64,000 bases of DNA from Zanthoxylum bungeanum (taxonomy: Eukaryota > Streptophyta > Magnoliopsida > Sapindales > Rutaceae): NCBI GenBank assembly GCA_019454045.1, contig SKCR01035580.1, positions 62,001-126,000 of the forward strand, read 5' to 3'. Of the stretch, positions 12,575-25,134 are shown piece by piece. The first letter of the stretch is position 1; every line of letters starts with the position of its first letter. Under the pieces are notes generated by a model. That model was not told the origin of the DNA. It worked only from the letters and a program-made list of their open reading frames with translations, and made no database searches. Position numbers and translations under genes: made by a program.

Positions 12575-13402
12575 TTAGATCTCATCAGTTAGCTGCTCAT
12601 CCTCAGTGACATGGGCATCATTTTTATTTTTCTTACCTTTGTCCCGAGACTTCTTGTTTCTGCAGTCCTTTGCCATGTGACCACTTTTTCCACAGATGTA
12701 GCATTTCTCATTGAACTTATTGTTTACTTGGGAAGAATCAGCTCCACTGTTCTTTCTCTTTTGCAACTTTTTCCACCCTCGACGATGTTGGCGTTAGACT
12801 CCATAATCTTGTAGCTAGCCTTCTCGGACTTCATGTTGTCCTCTTCGATCCTCAATCGAAATCCACGGTCTTCAAGAATCGTCTACTTCTTTTTGTGTTT
12901 CAGATAACTCCTGAAGTCCTTCCATGATGGAGGCAACTTTTCAATTATTGTGGCAACTTGAAACGTCTCGCAGAGTTTCATTCCCTCATCCAATATTTCA
13001 TGAATGATTAACTGTAGTTCACCCATCTGAGACATCACTATACCTGAATCTACCATATTGTAGTCCAGGAACCTACCCATGATAAATTTCTTCTGTCTGG
13101 CATCCTCGGTTTTGTATTTCTTCTCGGGAGATTCCCAGAGAATCTTCGCAGAAGTTATGCCTTGGTACACATTGTATAGGGTATTATCAAGTCCTCACAA
13201 GAGGTAATTCTTGCACAAGAAGTCACTGACGACCATGTCTCTTATCGCAGTTGCTTAGCTGTTTCTGTTTGAGGTACTTAGCCAACCGCAGTGTTGTCAG
13301 AGAGAATAACATTTTGCTCTGCCATTGTTTAAAGTTTGTTCTACTAAATTTTTCTGATTTTTCTCCATGAGCGACCGGTATTGCGATATTTCCGCTAGCC
13401 AT
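12575..13402 (-). pseudogene. Copia gag with zinc knuckle
   Basis: The start ATG is at 13402-13400 (minus strand), beginning MASGNIAIPV. Later segments include LAKYLKQKQ, the open stretch 13170-12883 (MGELQLIIHEILDEGM, IEKLPPSWKDF) and 12766-12575 with the CCHC zinc knuckle CYICGKSGHMAKDC. Gaps of frame between the three segments show at least two frameshifts. The knuckle would bind RNA in the capsid particle. Confidence 0.85.
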
Positions 13403-14446
13403 GTGTAACTGGAAAAACCAACAGTAATCAATAAGTCTATAAAAGACAAATTACACAATGATCACACGTATGATCTTGTTTAAGTGATATACTAAGAATC
13501 CACTCGTTGTTATATTGGATAGTAGTACCAAATAACACAAGTCCTCGAATTTACAACTAAGGTTTCTTAGGATAAATGAATAAATGAATATTCCCAGAGG
13601 ACCAGAGGGTCCGGAGTAACTACTTAAATTCCTGCCCACTTAGGCTCTTATCGCATTTTTGACAGAATATCCTTTAAAAATTTTCTCAATAGAATATATT
13701 AGACATTCAAACTTAGTATTACACTTCAATTCATAATACAATAATTAATATGTGTAGATTTGTATGTGTATATGTATAAGTCAATCAAACTTGGACTGAT
13801 TTACTTGTGTAAAGTTACACTTTTAATTCTCAACCAAGTATGCAACACATGATTAATTTTCAACTTTATCACTATGTGTATGCTTGTGATAATTGAACAC
13901 TCTAATATTAACTTAAATCTATACTTCCAAGTTTATAAAAATAAAATATATGATTTTACTAAGTTAATATTATGTCATACATGGTCATATAAATTAATCT
14001 AAGTCTATATTATTATTTTTGAATCTAAAATAATTCCAGTATTAATTTTGTTAGTGTCACATTCGTTAATTCGTTCGAACAAAAATTTCCAGTAAGTTCA
14101 CGTTCATGTAGCATTCGTAAACGCGTTCGAACGAAGTGTTCTAGAGAGTTCACGTTCGTGTTCCGTTTGTAAACGCGTTCGAACGAAGTGTTCCAGGGAG
14201 TTCACGTTCGTGTTGCATTCGTAAACGCGTTCGAATATTCTTTGGCAGAAGACTGGCGTTCGAGTTGCGTTTGAAGATGCATTCAAATGAGACTATGAAA
14301 AACAGAATTTTTTCCTACGCGTTCGTCGGTCGTTCGAATGCCCATGCATTTTTTTCATGCACATAACACATTTTCCAGAAAATTGACAATCAAAACATGT
14401 AAAATTTCATCTAAAAACATTAAAATATATGATAAGTTCTTAAGAT
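13403..14446 (-). other. Copia 5' leader
   Basis: Noncoding leader between the 5' LTR and gag. I do not see the common tRNA-Met primer site next to the LTR. It contains the 52-bp tandem repeats described separately; the rest is AT-rich. Confidence 0.55.
14059..14290. repeat. 52-bp tandem repeat with TTCGAA palindromes
   Basis: About three and a half imperfect copies of a 52-bp unit built around GCGTTCGAACGAAGTGTTC and GAGTTCACGTTCGTGT. The unit contains the palindrome TTCGAA and many GTTC/GAAC words in opposite orientations. It lies in the copia leader and is much richer in CpG than its surroundings. Confidence 0.8.
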
Positions 14447-15040
14447 TGCTGGTAAATACGTGTCTTTAAATGAAATTAACATACTACATTCAATCAATTG
14501 TACACTAACATGCCAAATTGAACATAAACCATAAAACTTAGAAAAACCTGAAAATGTAAAAGATGATGATCAAACTTGGTCCAAGTCGAGTTGCCTTTGT
14601 CCTTAATAACTTATTAGCCCCGCCTAGGTGCTGTACGGATTATTTTGTGGCTAACGTTCTCCCAAGATTACTCGGATGCATCTTGTAGAAAGGGCACTCC
14701 TTTAACAAGAACTTGAACAATGACAAAAATGGTTGAAACTCTCTCTTAACTTGACTCACTTATTCTAAATGAAGACTTGTAAATGTAGGAATCTCAAATT
14801 GGAGAGAATAAACATAAGCCCCCCTTATATAGGCATGAGATGACGCCTTCGTGGACACCCTTTGGCTTAGGGTGTAACCCTCATAAGGGTTATACCCCCT
14901 CCTTATGCCTTTTGGGGCCTAGAGGTGTGTTCTTCGAATTTAGAGGACATGTCTCTTTAACTTGTGCCTTTCCCATAAAGAACTTCTTAATGGACATGTC
15001 TCACCTTCACTTAAACTATATATTTAGAGAATTTACAACC
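14447..15040 (-). repeat. 5' LTR of the nested copia element
   Basis: Colinear with 8348-8941. It starts TGCTGGTAAATACG and ends ATTTACAACC, one base changed from the CA expected. A TATA-like TATATA tract on either strand near 15018 cannot be assigned. This is the transcription-starting LTR because the element reads on the minus strand. Confidence 0.85.
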
Positions 15041-15045
15041 GAAAC

Positions 15046-15534
15046 GTAGGAAGATGGTCATATGGGAAGCTCATGAGCCTTCAAACACTTACCAAGAATG
15101 TTCACGAATTGTAAAGAAAAGTGGAGGGAAGTGAGGAAATCTCTCTCGAACCGACTTGGTAAAAAAGAGAGGAAGATGATCTAGCACTAATCGTCTCAGC
15201 ACGCTGACCCGGTGACCTAGGTCAGGGTTGTCGTATCTTATGCTTATGTGTGGATGACGTAAGACATACATGAGAGTTTGAGCTTTCAGAAGGTTGATGC
15301 AATGGGAGCAGGGCAGATAATTATCTATTGACACACGAAACAATGTGAGAGTGGTTGAATTGCACACAGTCACGTGGGCAGAACGTGTAACAATAGTAGA
15401 GTGGCAGAGTTGCAAGTTGGCAGAACGTATAATAGTGAGCAATAATGACAAGAAGACTTGGCTGACATCATGGGTTGGTATAACAATAAATTTACAATTG
15501 GTAGTAAAAAATTCAGGAGTCCATATAAAGGGTG
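15046..15534 (+). repeat. Outer element 5' LTR, part 2
   Basis: Resumes the LTR homology after the copia element and matches about 50655-51133 of the 3' LTR (blocks GGTTGTCGTATCTTATGCTT and AGAGTGGCAGAGTTGCAAG). It contains a decayed copy of the TGACGTCA box (TGACATCA near 15462). It is cut at 15534 by a solo LTR. Confidence 0.8.
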
Positions 15535-17895
15535 TTGGGACAGTTGTGGAACCTCTAGGGTCGGATCGATTCCCCGCACAGCGGAAATGGGTCTAACCCA
15601 TGGATATCAAGTATGGATGTAATTTTAAATAATTTAATGAAATACTATTTTCCATTACGAGTTTAGAGGAAAAACCCGGGGCTGAATCAGAGTCCGGAAA
15701 CTCAAAAACGAAGCAAGACATAATTTCTGCGCGTACAGTGCGCCTGTCAGCAACTTTTTTTTTTTTATTTCATTTTTTTCTCTCTTTCAGCTCACTTGAA
15801 GGGATTAGAGTGTTTTACCCTAATCTATTATAGTTCTCCATAAACACTTCAAAAATACCCAAAATTAATTTTTAACATCAAAACCAACATCAACACATGT
15901 TATAGAATAAAAATCAAGGCTTTCAAAATATCAAATATTTTTACAAAAACATAAATTTATTTTAAATACGCACTTGCGTAAATTTTGAATCCAATACACA
16001 AACCAAATTAGAATCCCAATAAGAAATGTCTCGTGAATAATTCTAGGTCACCCAAAGGTGGTCAAATGATTCTAGAATGGTAGCCATAGCTCTAAGCTTT
16101 AATCAAGAGTTCCAAACTCTAAATTATGTTTATGTCTAACATAAATATTTTGACCTCAATTACAAGCATATTGTGTTTATACTTCCAAAGCATCCTAACA
16201 CATGATATTAGCCTTATTTCAACATTAAACTATGTGATCATGCATCTAATACATAAAATAACATAGCTTAGGAGAAGATCAAACATTACCTTAGTAAGCT
16301 TGATGCAAGATCCAATCTACTTCTCCTTTGCTGAAATGATTGGAGAACCTCCAAGGTGTGCAAGCTTGACTTCAAGATCCAACCTTGATTTCCAATGCTA
16401 GCAAGCTTCACTTCAAGATCCAATCTTGATTTTTCCTAGATGAAATGTTGTAGAAACCTCACAAGCTTCGCTAAACACTTCTCTAACTTAGGCTAATTTC
16501 TTTAAGAATTTGCTTGTACTTGTACTTGTAATTAAAATCTTCCTAAAGCTTGCTATTTATAGCAAAACTTAGGTAATTTTTAATTAATAAAAGTTGTAAT
16601 CAACTTTTAAGTGGCCTTAATCTAATTTGTCCAAATATGTATAATTAGGTGTGACTAATCTCCATTGTCTCCCACTTTAATTTAATCCAATTAAATCAAG
16701 CCAAGGATTAGGAAATGAATTAGTTAAATGTTTGCCACCTTGATTTAATCCAGTTAAATCAAGCCAAAACCACATATTATTACATACTTACAATTACCAT
16801 AATATCCTCAAATGGTAGAGATAATTATGATTTTACAATTAAGCCCTTGTGTAATTATTAAATTAATCCAATTAATCCAATTAAGTTTATCCAATAACAC
16901 TTGATTATCTTAGTTGATAATTATAATGTCGAATATTATATTTTATTAAAATTAATCGGCTACCCAAGTTCTCAACGAGTACACTTCATATTGGGACTCT
17001 CTAAGTTCATACACGTTCGTCATATAAGTCTAGCTAATATGTACGCAATTCGGCCACCTCCGAATTCGTGAAGAACACGAACGACCTTTCTGAATTATAC
17101 AAGTCGAGATCATCACATATGTTTAACAATCCATCCGTCGTAGGCTATCCGAGTTGTACTTAGGAAACATAGAATACACCGTCAAGTTTCCAAGGCACAC
17201 ATCTCATGTCGACATGTTCATGATTTTTTACAACTGATGCGATCCACCCTAGGTGATCGACTTTGGCCAAAGTCTTTAAGAATCGTGACTTACTCACATA
17301 GATACCTAAACCCATATGGTACACATATTGGTCGACAGATCTTATCTTGCTTCGCACTTGATTACTGAGTGCATCGGTCCACACCCAACGAACATCTAGA
17401 GGCCAGACCATGAAAGATTTCTGACATACATGGCATCAAAATGTGGAGGATCTCACACAAAATCAATGTTATCCTATAGTCAAAGGATTACATATGCTAC
17501 TCGATTCGAGGAGATTCCTATTGACGGTGGTGTGTACTTCCAACTATTAGGAATCACCTGTGAGTCATTCGGTATTCGCTTCAACGAACACCCACATGGT
17601 ACATCGGGTTAAACCATTGGAACTCCAATTCCAATATACAACATGTGCTAGTCTTATAGGTTATAGGAATTCTACCGTATTCCAAAACCAACGGCTAGGA
17701 ATATTTACTTTAAGAATAGTTTACACCTAGTGTCAAAACTATTCTAAGGTCGATGTCATTATTAGCATATCTATACATCAATCTAATACGCATAATGACA
17801 ATACCATTAATAAGGTATGAAATGAAAAATTTAGTTATTTTATTAATAAATAATAAAATGTAAAAATCAGATTGGCACTCCAAGCACCAACTCCA
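15535..17895 (-). repeat. Solo LTR, copia-like family, minus orientation
   Basis: A 2.36 kb block with TG..CA ends (TGTTGGGACAG at 15535; CACCAACTCCA at 17895) interrupts the outer LTR, whose uninterrupted form is visible at 51125-51145. Read on the minus strand, it begins GTTGGTGCTTGGAGTGCC and shares the block order of the LTRs at 817 and 18558, and a TATA-like CTATAAATAGC lies at 16556-16566. No internal coding part accompanies it, so it is a solo LTR. Clear target duplications are not visible. Confidence 0.7.
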
Positions 17896-18326
17896 TCAAA
17901 TGGAACGTCTAATTTTTGCTAATAATGATAAGAAGACGTGGATGACGTCATGGGTTGGTGTAATGGTGAATTTATGGGTGTAACAGAAGATTCAGGGGCC
18001 TATATAAAGGAGTCGATGATTCAGTTTATGGGTTTTAGCATTTTTATATTCGGCTACTTGTAAAAGAAAGCTCTAAAATTTTAGTGACAGAGAGAGAAAG
18101 CAGGTCGGTTTGACCCGAGCTAGTAATAAAAATTTCATTTTTTTTTGTTCCTGTGGACATAGGTTAGAGCCACTCTCAACCGAACCACGTTAAACCTTTG
18201 TTTTTCACTGTGATTTCGTATTTGCTTGCCAAGTTTGCTTTTGGCTCCGTAAATTCATTGTTGGGGAGGTTTGTTCAAGGAGTAAGTTTCCTAAATTACC
18301 TTTGGAACAAAAAACAATTGTCAATA
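17896..18326 (+). repeat. Outer element 5' LTR, part 3
   Basis: Last part of the LTR, matching 51134-51512, ending TCAATA (TCAACA in the 3' copy). It carries the promoter motifs listed separately and is followed two bases later by the PBS. Confidence 0.82.
17943..18010 (+). promoter_or_regulatory. LTR promoter: TGACGTCA box and TATA box
   Basis: TGACGTCA at 17943-17950, a palindromic bZIP-type (TGA/C-box) site, is followed 50 bp later by TATATAAAGG at 18001-18010. The same pair occurs in the 3' LTR. This defines the U3 promoter and the plus-strand direction of the outer element. Confidence 0.75.
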
Positions 18327-18327
18327 G

Positions 18328-18346
18328 TTGGCACCGTCTGTGGGGA
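18328..18346 (+). other. Primer-binding site of the outer gypsy element
   Basis: TTGGCACCGTCTGTGGGGA lies directly after the 5' LTR. It resembles the TGGCxCCGT..GGGGA primer sites of Tat and Athila gypsy elements, and marks the start of reverse transcription. Confidence 0.8.
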
Positions 18347-18377
18347 CAGTACGAAAAGTAGCAAACACACGGAGACG

Positions 18378-21300
18378 ATGGCATGAGATGGAAACCACAG
18401 AACTTCGGAGGCTTCGATAGTGGAGTGGATGGAAGATATGGAAGAAACCCTACGAAGTGAAAGGGAAGATGCTCGAAAAGAGAAGGAAACAACTCAAGCC
18501 TTTATAAAGTCTATGATGGAGAAGATTGAGAAGAAGGCAGAAGAATAGGGGGAAGTAGTGTAGGGGTTGGTGCTCAGAGCGCCAATTCCCGGTTGTATTT
18601 TTGTTAAATACTTCTGTAAAACGTTATTATCAGTAATAATATATGCAGTTCTCTATAATATAATCTATTCTTTTATATGGTAAAGACGTAATGACCTTAG
18701 AATGATTAGTCATGATACAGTTGCAAAAGCGTCGCAACGGACATTGAGTCGTATCATGACGTTGTCATTCTCAGACTGTTCCTGGTCAAGGTTTACACTA
18801 CTTGGTCAGTATAGTAAACCCGTGGAGACCGGTACATGTCGTATACTGGAATATATGATTCCAATGGTTTCTCAATGAACCATAAGTCTTGGACTAGTAT
18901 AGACGTGTAGGTGTTTATAGCGGATAAACACTGAACGACTCACCGAAGATTCTTAATGGATGGTACACCAGCGTCAATAAGAATCTTCTTGGGTTGAGTA
19001 GCACTTGTGATTCTTAGACTTGAGATGCCATTGTGGGCACATGAGACATCTTCTACACTTAGACGGCAGTCACGTCACCGATCTATTTAGATCAGACCTC
19101 CGCCTGTTCGTTGGGTGTAGATAGATCCTCAGGGTGTCCTATGTGTATCAAGATAGGATCCGTCAGTTCTGTGTACCAGAGCATAGGTAGTCCATATGAT
19201 TAGCAATCAGACAAATCCATGGGCCCGTGGTAAAGTTTAGAAGCTAGTTCTAAACATTCTTTTGAGATTGCTAATAGAATAGTCGACTGGATAGTCCCGA
19301 TAGAGATTTGACGTTCACATCTATATCTCTGGGATTTATCCAGATACCTGTGACGGAGGAATTATACATCTGCCATGACCTCGACCTGTATGGTTCAGCG
19401 AGATTATCCGTGATCGTCATAATCTACGGGTGGATAGATTATGGACACGAAATTTGATTTCGTGACGAATATACCTGAACCTAGAGAGTCTCAATAATGA
19501 AACATACTCGTAGAGCACTAGAGCAACATTAATAAATAATATTGATTATTTATAAAGTCGTTTAATGGTTAAACGCAAGATACATGCTAAAGGACCTGAT
19601 AGTCATTTACGTAATTATTGTGTATTTATATTTATACTTGATTAATTTAAATACACATTAATTAATAGTCAAAATGAGTTGTTTGACTTTTATCCTAAAT
19701 GAATATATGTTTTTAATATTTAATGTAAATATATACATATATTTAATATATTGTATTTGATTAATTAATTAATTATTTAATTGTTAAATGATTAAATTAA
19801 TTAAAATATAAATATCTTACATTAGGATATTATGATTAAATGATATTAGTTGCCTTGTTGACTTTAGTTAAATATCTAATAAAGGTTTTTTGAGATATTT
19901 AAAAGTTAACCAATTCACTTGAAATGTAATTGAAATTATTTTCCTTGTTTTTGTCTAAGGTAATTTCGGCCATAGACCAAATGAACAAGTATAAATTGAT
20001 TTTCATTTCATTTAACATTTAACCTAATACACTTTATCAAAATAACACCATTGAAGAAACCTTGAAGAAGCTTGAGAAAGAAAAGAAAACCAAGGAAGCT
20101 TGATTTTAGTAAGTTTTCTCCAACTTACTATTAGTAAGGAAATTGTTCCTTAGGATCTAGGCTTCCATATATGATATCCTTAGGTTATTTATTTCTTTGT
20201 TCTTTGTGTTTTTGTTGATGGAAAGTTTGGTGAAGTTGTAAAGCATGTATGATGAGAAAGGATGTAACTATTGTAGTTATATGTATTCTTTTAAGGTTTA
20301 TGAAACCATGTGTTGTTATTCTAGAGTTGTTGACCCACTCTTAAATGACCTAGATTTGATCTTGAGTTGTTTCATTGTGTTGAGACTTGAATTAGATGAA
20401 AGATTGATGATTGAAACATTTGATTTATGTAAATGGCCAAATTTGCCAATTTGTGGAAATTGAAAAATTAGGGTTTATAACCTATTCCAAATTTGGGGGT
20501 TTTCATATATGTTGTGTATTTATGTGTGTATATGATGCATATAAAGTTTCATGTTGATTGGATATCATTTGGATGTGTCTTGAAGCATGAAAGTGCAAAA
20601 TGCACAAATTGGACACCAAATGGTGCTCACGGCTTTTGAGTAAGAATTGGGGATTTTGTGTGCTTTGGTGTTTTGATGTTTTGAACATCATAAGTTCATC
20701 TTAGAAATGATTTAGAATCATTCAAAATTGATTGGATCAATTCGGACTAAAACGGACAAAAATACAAAGCAAGGGTAATTTGGTAAATTCACTTAAAATT
20801 GTTTTATTGAATTTATTTTCATAATTTGATTATTGGAATATTAAATAAATATGTTTACTTAATTAATCCGAGAAAAAGTTTTGAAATCTGAAAATCGGAT
20901 TTTCACCGCTTCCGTTGCGTTACCGGATTCACCCCCTAAATAACCCCTTCAAGTATGTCCTAACAGAAGGAGATAGGAAATAACAAAAGGAATAATGATT
21001 CCCAGAGCAGATAGAGATCGTGGAAATGGGAAGAAAAATACTCGGAGGGTGAGATATGTAGTTGTTGCCAGCGCGATGTAAGAAAATGAACTGTGGGAAG
21101 AAGAAGAAAGCAAGTGAACCTTAGAATCATCCAGCAACAACCCATGTTTTGGGAAAACTGACTTGGAACGGTATACGGAGAGGGGATGAGAGGTTCCAAA
21201 CTATGAAAGATACCACGCTCGAAGTGGGAGGCATGAAGAGGCCCTTGGATGAGAGCATGACGACTTAGAAAGCCAAATGAGGGATTGGTTTCAGAGAGAA

Positions 21301-21630
21301 ATAAGGAATTGGGAGGAAAGTGTGAAGGGAATAGCTCGGGGTGATTAGGAGATGGAGACAGCATCCCCATTTACGAATGAAATATTGGCGGTCGAGTTTT
21401 CGAGGAGATTCACCATGCCCATGATGGATATTTCTAAGGGCAACACGGACACCAAGTCCCACATTGAAAAGTTCATTTTTTTATGGAAATCCAGGGAATG
21501 GTAGGAGAGGCGATATGCAAGGCATGTGGGAAAAGCACGCACCTCCATGGCATGCCAATCTCATATGTCATTATCAAACCCCCGAGCTGGAATGTTATTA
21601 CCAAATGACTTGCATCTTTAAGGGTATATG
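18378..21630 (+). pseudogene. Outer element gag, interrupted
   Basis: Downstream of the PBS, about 18406-18549 encode a charged coiled-coil start (WMEDMEETLRSEREDARKEK). A solo LTR then interrupts (18558-20964). Beyond it, 21358-21504 encode SPFTNEILAVEFSRRFTMPM and the following KSHIEKFIF segment, the typical start of a gypsy gag homology domain, ending in a stop. Frameshifts and stops occur throughout, and a second solo LTR cuts the rest at 21630. Capsid function is lost. Confidence 0.72.
18558..20964 (+). repeat. Solo LTR, same family as 817-3207
   Basis: It starts TGTAGGGGTTGGTGCTC and ends CCTAACA, 2.41 kb, and is colinear with the LTR at 817-3207. It lies inside gag of the outer element with no internal copia sequence beside it. 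The flanks (GAAGTAG left, GAAGGAG right) are similar but not a clean 5-bp duplication. Confidence 0.82.
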
Positions 21631-23673
21631 TGTTGGTGTTTGCTAAGGTCCCAAGATCAATAAACAAGCATGAAACAAGTGTGCGAATACAACGAGGGAG
21701 TTGCGGAATACTCACATCAATCGGTTGAGCGACGCGCGAGGCCAAAAAAAAAATTTATTTTCTGCCCTTGTGAGTGCTCGGCAGTGAGCTTCTGGACTGC
21801 ACATTTTCGGCCATCAAACTTCAAGAATCCAAGCTCCAAGCTTCGTCAAATGATTCCCGGCTCTGGGTGGACTTCCGTATCACCTTCGCATGACTTCGTA
21901 GTGTGCTAGCACTCACTCCGATTTTGCCACAAAATCGCGACTTTATCTTCCCTATCTCACGGTTTTGCCCAGCGAACTAGTGAAGAAAATGGCAGTGAAT
22001 GCCGAGAGAGAGGAGAAGAATTTTGCTCCAAAAACGTGGATAAAAGGGAGAAAAGAGAGAGATAAAATGTGTAATTGATTTTCAAAAACATATACACACT
22101 TTTGGCTTTACAAAAGTCAAACAATTAAAGCCATAAATACCAACCACTACATCAATCAATCAATCAATCAATCAATTGTCACATCACTCAAAGTGACATG
22201 ATTTGACTCTTGATGTGACTAGTGATTTGACGCTTGATTTGACTTGCGTGCCACACTCGAATTCGAAATGCGAATGCGCTCGCAAACAATCCCGGGCTCG
22301 GGTTCGCTAATTCCAAATTAACGAATTTTCCGTTGCGTCGTAATTAAATCTAATTTAATTAAATAATCATGCCTAGCATAATTATTATTCACGTCGCTAA
22401 CGAATTAATTCTAAATTAACTCGTCCGCCCGAATTAAAATCTAATTTTAATTCCGCGTCGAATTACAATTTCGTTTAATATATCGAATATATTAATTTAT
22501 CGATTAATTCCAAATTAATCGTTATCTCTCTTTTAAATGATATTTTATCCCAGATAAAATATCTCCGCAATTAATCCCAGATTAATTTTCTCTCTCTCAT
22601 CTAATTAATCCCAGATTAATAAAAGTGTGAGTCATACGTTATCGGTGAATCTTCGGGAAGTGACCCATGAGATCCCCGGATATGTTGGCAGTAAATTTGG
22701 TCGTCGGACTATCCGAACACGTAAGTACCTAATACTACATTTATACCGATTTACAAGACAAGGTTGGCTTCTAGCAAAGCGCCATGCCTACCCAATTCTC
22801 CAGAAATATCCTTACAGGAATAAAGGATCTATATAAGGCGTAGTATACGTAGTATTGTGTATGTCGATCCAGTATCGGATGATCACGTGCTAGGCCTGGG
22901 GCTGGAATTGTGTCTGCCCCGTACGAAGCACATATCGGATGTCTGGTAACTAGTCTCTATAATCGGATAAACATGACCTTGTCATTTTATCCCAATGACT
23001 GCAGTACTTAAGAGTACTAGTACCGTATCCTACGTGACCATCATCTCCATATGACTGGAGTGACACTTCCATCTTGACATCACACCCAACACACTACGAT
23101 TCTCGATATACCCAGAAGAGGCATACACAGAAACCGGTTAAAGCCCTGGATGACCAAAACCAAAGTATATTGATTGTCGTAAGTATTAGCGGTGCAAGTC
23201 TCAGGTTAAGACCAAATACACCTACCCTGATTTCGGACTTCCATAGACACATAGTCATACTACCAATGGAATTCCGAGAGGGTCTATCCAGAGCGAAGCT
23301 GTTTCCCGTACCATCGGTAAAACACAACATCCTATTACACTTGCATGAGTATCCTATACCCAAATATATGAGAACTATGCCGTTGTGCCCTCACAACGCG
23401 CACAAGTGTAATACTAGTCTTTTACGTATTTATCGATGTCCAATCTCGATAATACTCTGACTAGGATATTTAATGATTTATCCTTCGTGGACTGATACTG
23501 TCTCATATCATTCTCAATCCAGGAGCAAATCATAAGTACCTTCTATCATTTATACATCTAGGTGATCTAATCACAAATGATAAGAGTGCAATCTCTTTTG
23601 TCACATAGTTAATTTGTACAACAACACCATGATCTGTACAAATAGTGACGTTATGGGTCATAATTGTCCAACA
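21631..23673. repeat. Solo LTR A (2.04 kb) with perfect TSD
   Basis: It starts TGTTGGTGTTTGC and ends TTGTCCAACA, and is flanked by ATATG on both sides (21626-21630 and 23674-23678). A second full copy is at 35951-38012. It is noncoding; open stretches inside are not conserved as proteins. It contains runs of AATTAATC-type words at 22320-22620. The TG/CA ends and 5-bp duplication identify it as a solo LTR; I cannot assign the superfamily. Confidence 0.88.
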
Positions 23674-23678
23674 ATATG

Positions 23679-24359
23679 GAGAAGACCTATGTGGCTTTGG
23701 GCGCCTCAGGAATCCAAAGCACACTCGACGAAGGAGTCGGCATGGCGTTTGGTGCCTCAAGGTAATCATAGCACGTATGGATTGAAGACAGTTGTGGTAC
23801 TCTTGTACCTCTGGGTTTGCTTAACAAGGGGAATGATAATTCCCCCACGGCATTTGCTGCTCAGTGTTGGAGTTGCAAAGCACAGGGAGGGCCCACGAGC
23901 CTCTGCGATGTTTGTAACCTCGGGATATGCCTAGCACGGGGAAAGAAAATACATCTGTGACACTGGTCATCCCATTTTGGACATTTCCAGCATAGCACGG
24001 GAAGACAAGAAGGCCTTTGTGGTGTTTGCGAGGCTGGGGTTTTTCCAAGCATATGGACATTTCTTATGGCGTTGGTCACCCCTCCGGTCCGTAACTCGAT
24101 TCGTCGAGACATTGGGCTATAAGGTTCAAAATTATTATTTTGGATAACATGGAGCAAGACGTTGTTTCAGGTTCCCTCGTTGTTTCTTTTTGGGTTCAGT
24201 ACGTGATATGATCTATATCACCCATATTATACTTGTCTTGTTTTTTATTTATTTTTTGCTGGATGACTTAGAGTGAGGCGCCATTACCAGTGTCTATAGA
24301 GATTGCCGGAGGTCGAAGATCTTCCCTCCTTGCTAAGTCTTGGTAATGAAAGTAATGGC
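23679..24359 (+). other. Outer element internal region, unassigned
   Basis: Sequence of the outer element after the solo LTR. It shows imperfect repeats with words such as TTTGTGGTGTTTG, CTAGCACGGGGA and CATAGCACGGGAAG at about 23930-24060, but no gypsy pol motif in any frame. In Tat elements the space after gag should hold about 4 kb of pol; none is found here. Confidence 0.55.
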
Positions 24360-24925
24360 TCGAGGTCGGGTTTGTCCCACCGAGACCTTGTTACGGTTTG
24401 ATGGCATGGGATCAGAGTTTCTCACTCATGGCCATATTTGAATGGCACAAAGAGGGAACATTCTCTTGTGGTCAAGTTATTTGGCTCGGGGTCGGGTTTA
24501 TCCCACCAAGGTCTTATCTATATTTTGATGGCATGGGGTCGGAATTTCTCCCCCATGGCTATATTTAAACAACACAAGGAGGGAACATTCCCTTGTGGCC
24601 AAGTTATTTCATCGGCTCAGGGTCCGGTTTGTCCCACTGAGGCCTTGTTTTAATTTGATGACATAGGTCGAAATTTCTCCCACATTGCCATATTTAAATG
24701 GCACAATGAGGGAACATTCCCTTGTGGGCCAAGTTATTTCACTGTCTCGGGGTAGGATTTGTCCCACCGAGGCCTTATCTCTATTTTGATGGTATGGGTT
24801 GGAATTTCTCCCCGATGACCATATTTAAATGGCACAATGAAAGAACGTTTCCCAGTGTCCAAGTTGTTGCATCGGAGCGGGGATGTGTATGCTCACCAGG
24901 GTTTCATTATATTCTGATGGCATAA
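24360..24925 (+). repeat. About 130-bp tandem repeat, 4.5 copies
   Basis: The word GGTCGGGTTTGTCCCACC or a variant recurs at 24364, 24490, 24621, 24751 and 24881, giving a spacing of 126-131 bp. Each unit also has a TTTGATGGCATGGG block and a CATATTTAAATGGCACAA block. The copies diverge by substitutions and small indels. It separates gag from the antisense ORF region. Confidence 0.88.
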
Positions 24926-25134
24926 ATGGGGAAGGAGGTCAGAGAAAAGATTACAATCTGTGAAAAAATCAGAATCTGCTAAGTGAAGCATCCTCATGGC
25001 TGTGTTGTGTGGGGCTCGGGCATGAAAGTCTGCTAGTAGCGTGATCCCTTAGGGGAATGATTAGACTAGCTTTGATGGAATGGCTAAGTATTAATGGAAG
25101 TTCCTCCCACTCGGGTCTTTGTTTAATATGTACT

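Larger units (their letters stand above)
8348..15040 (-). mobile_element. Full-length degenerate Ty1/copia element
   Basis: A 6.7 kb element in minus orientation with two 594-bp LTRs (8348-8941 and 14447-15040). The flanking five bases are GAAAA (8343-8347) and GAAAC (15041-15045), a near-perfect duplication. It sits inside the 5' LTR of the outer element; the uninterrupted site can be seen near 50650-50665. Coding order on the minus strand is gag, protease, integrase, RT and RNase H. Every domain is recognisable but broken by stops and frameshifts, so it is not autonomous. Confidence 0.9.

Noticed and set aside
20960..21370. 136-codon minus-strand ORF
   Set aside because: It is antisense to gag sequence of the outer element and starts at a solo LTR edge; no recognisable domain.
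23074..23460. 128-codon ORF within solo LTR A
   Set aside because: The second copy of the LTR (37390-37800) does not keep the frame open, so it is not a gene.
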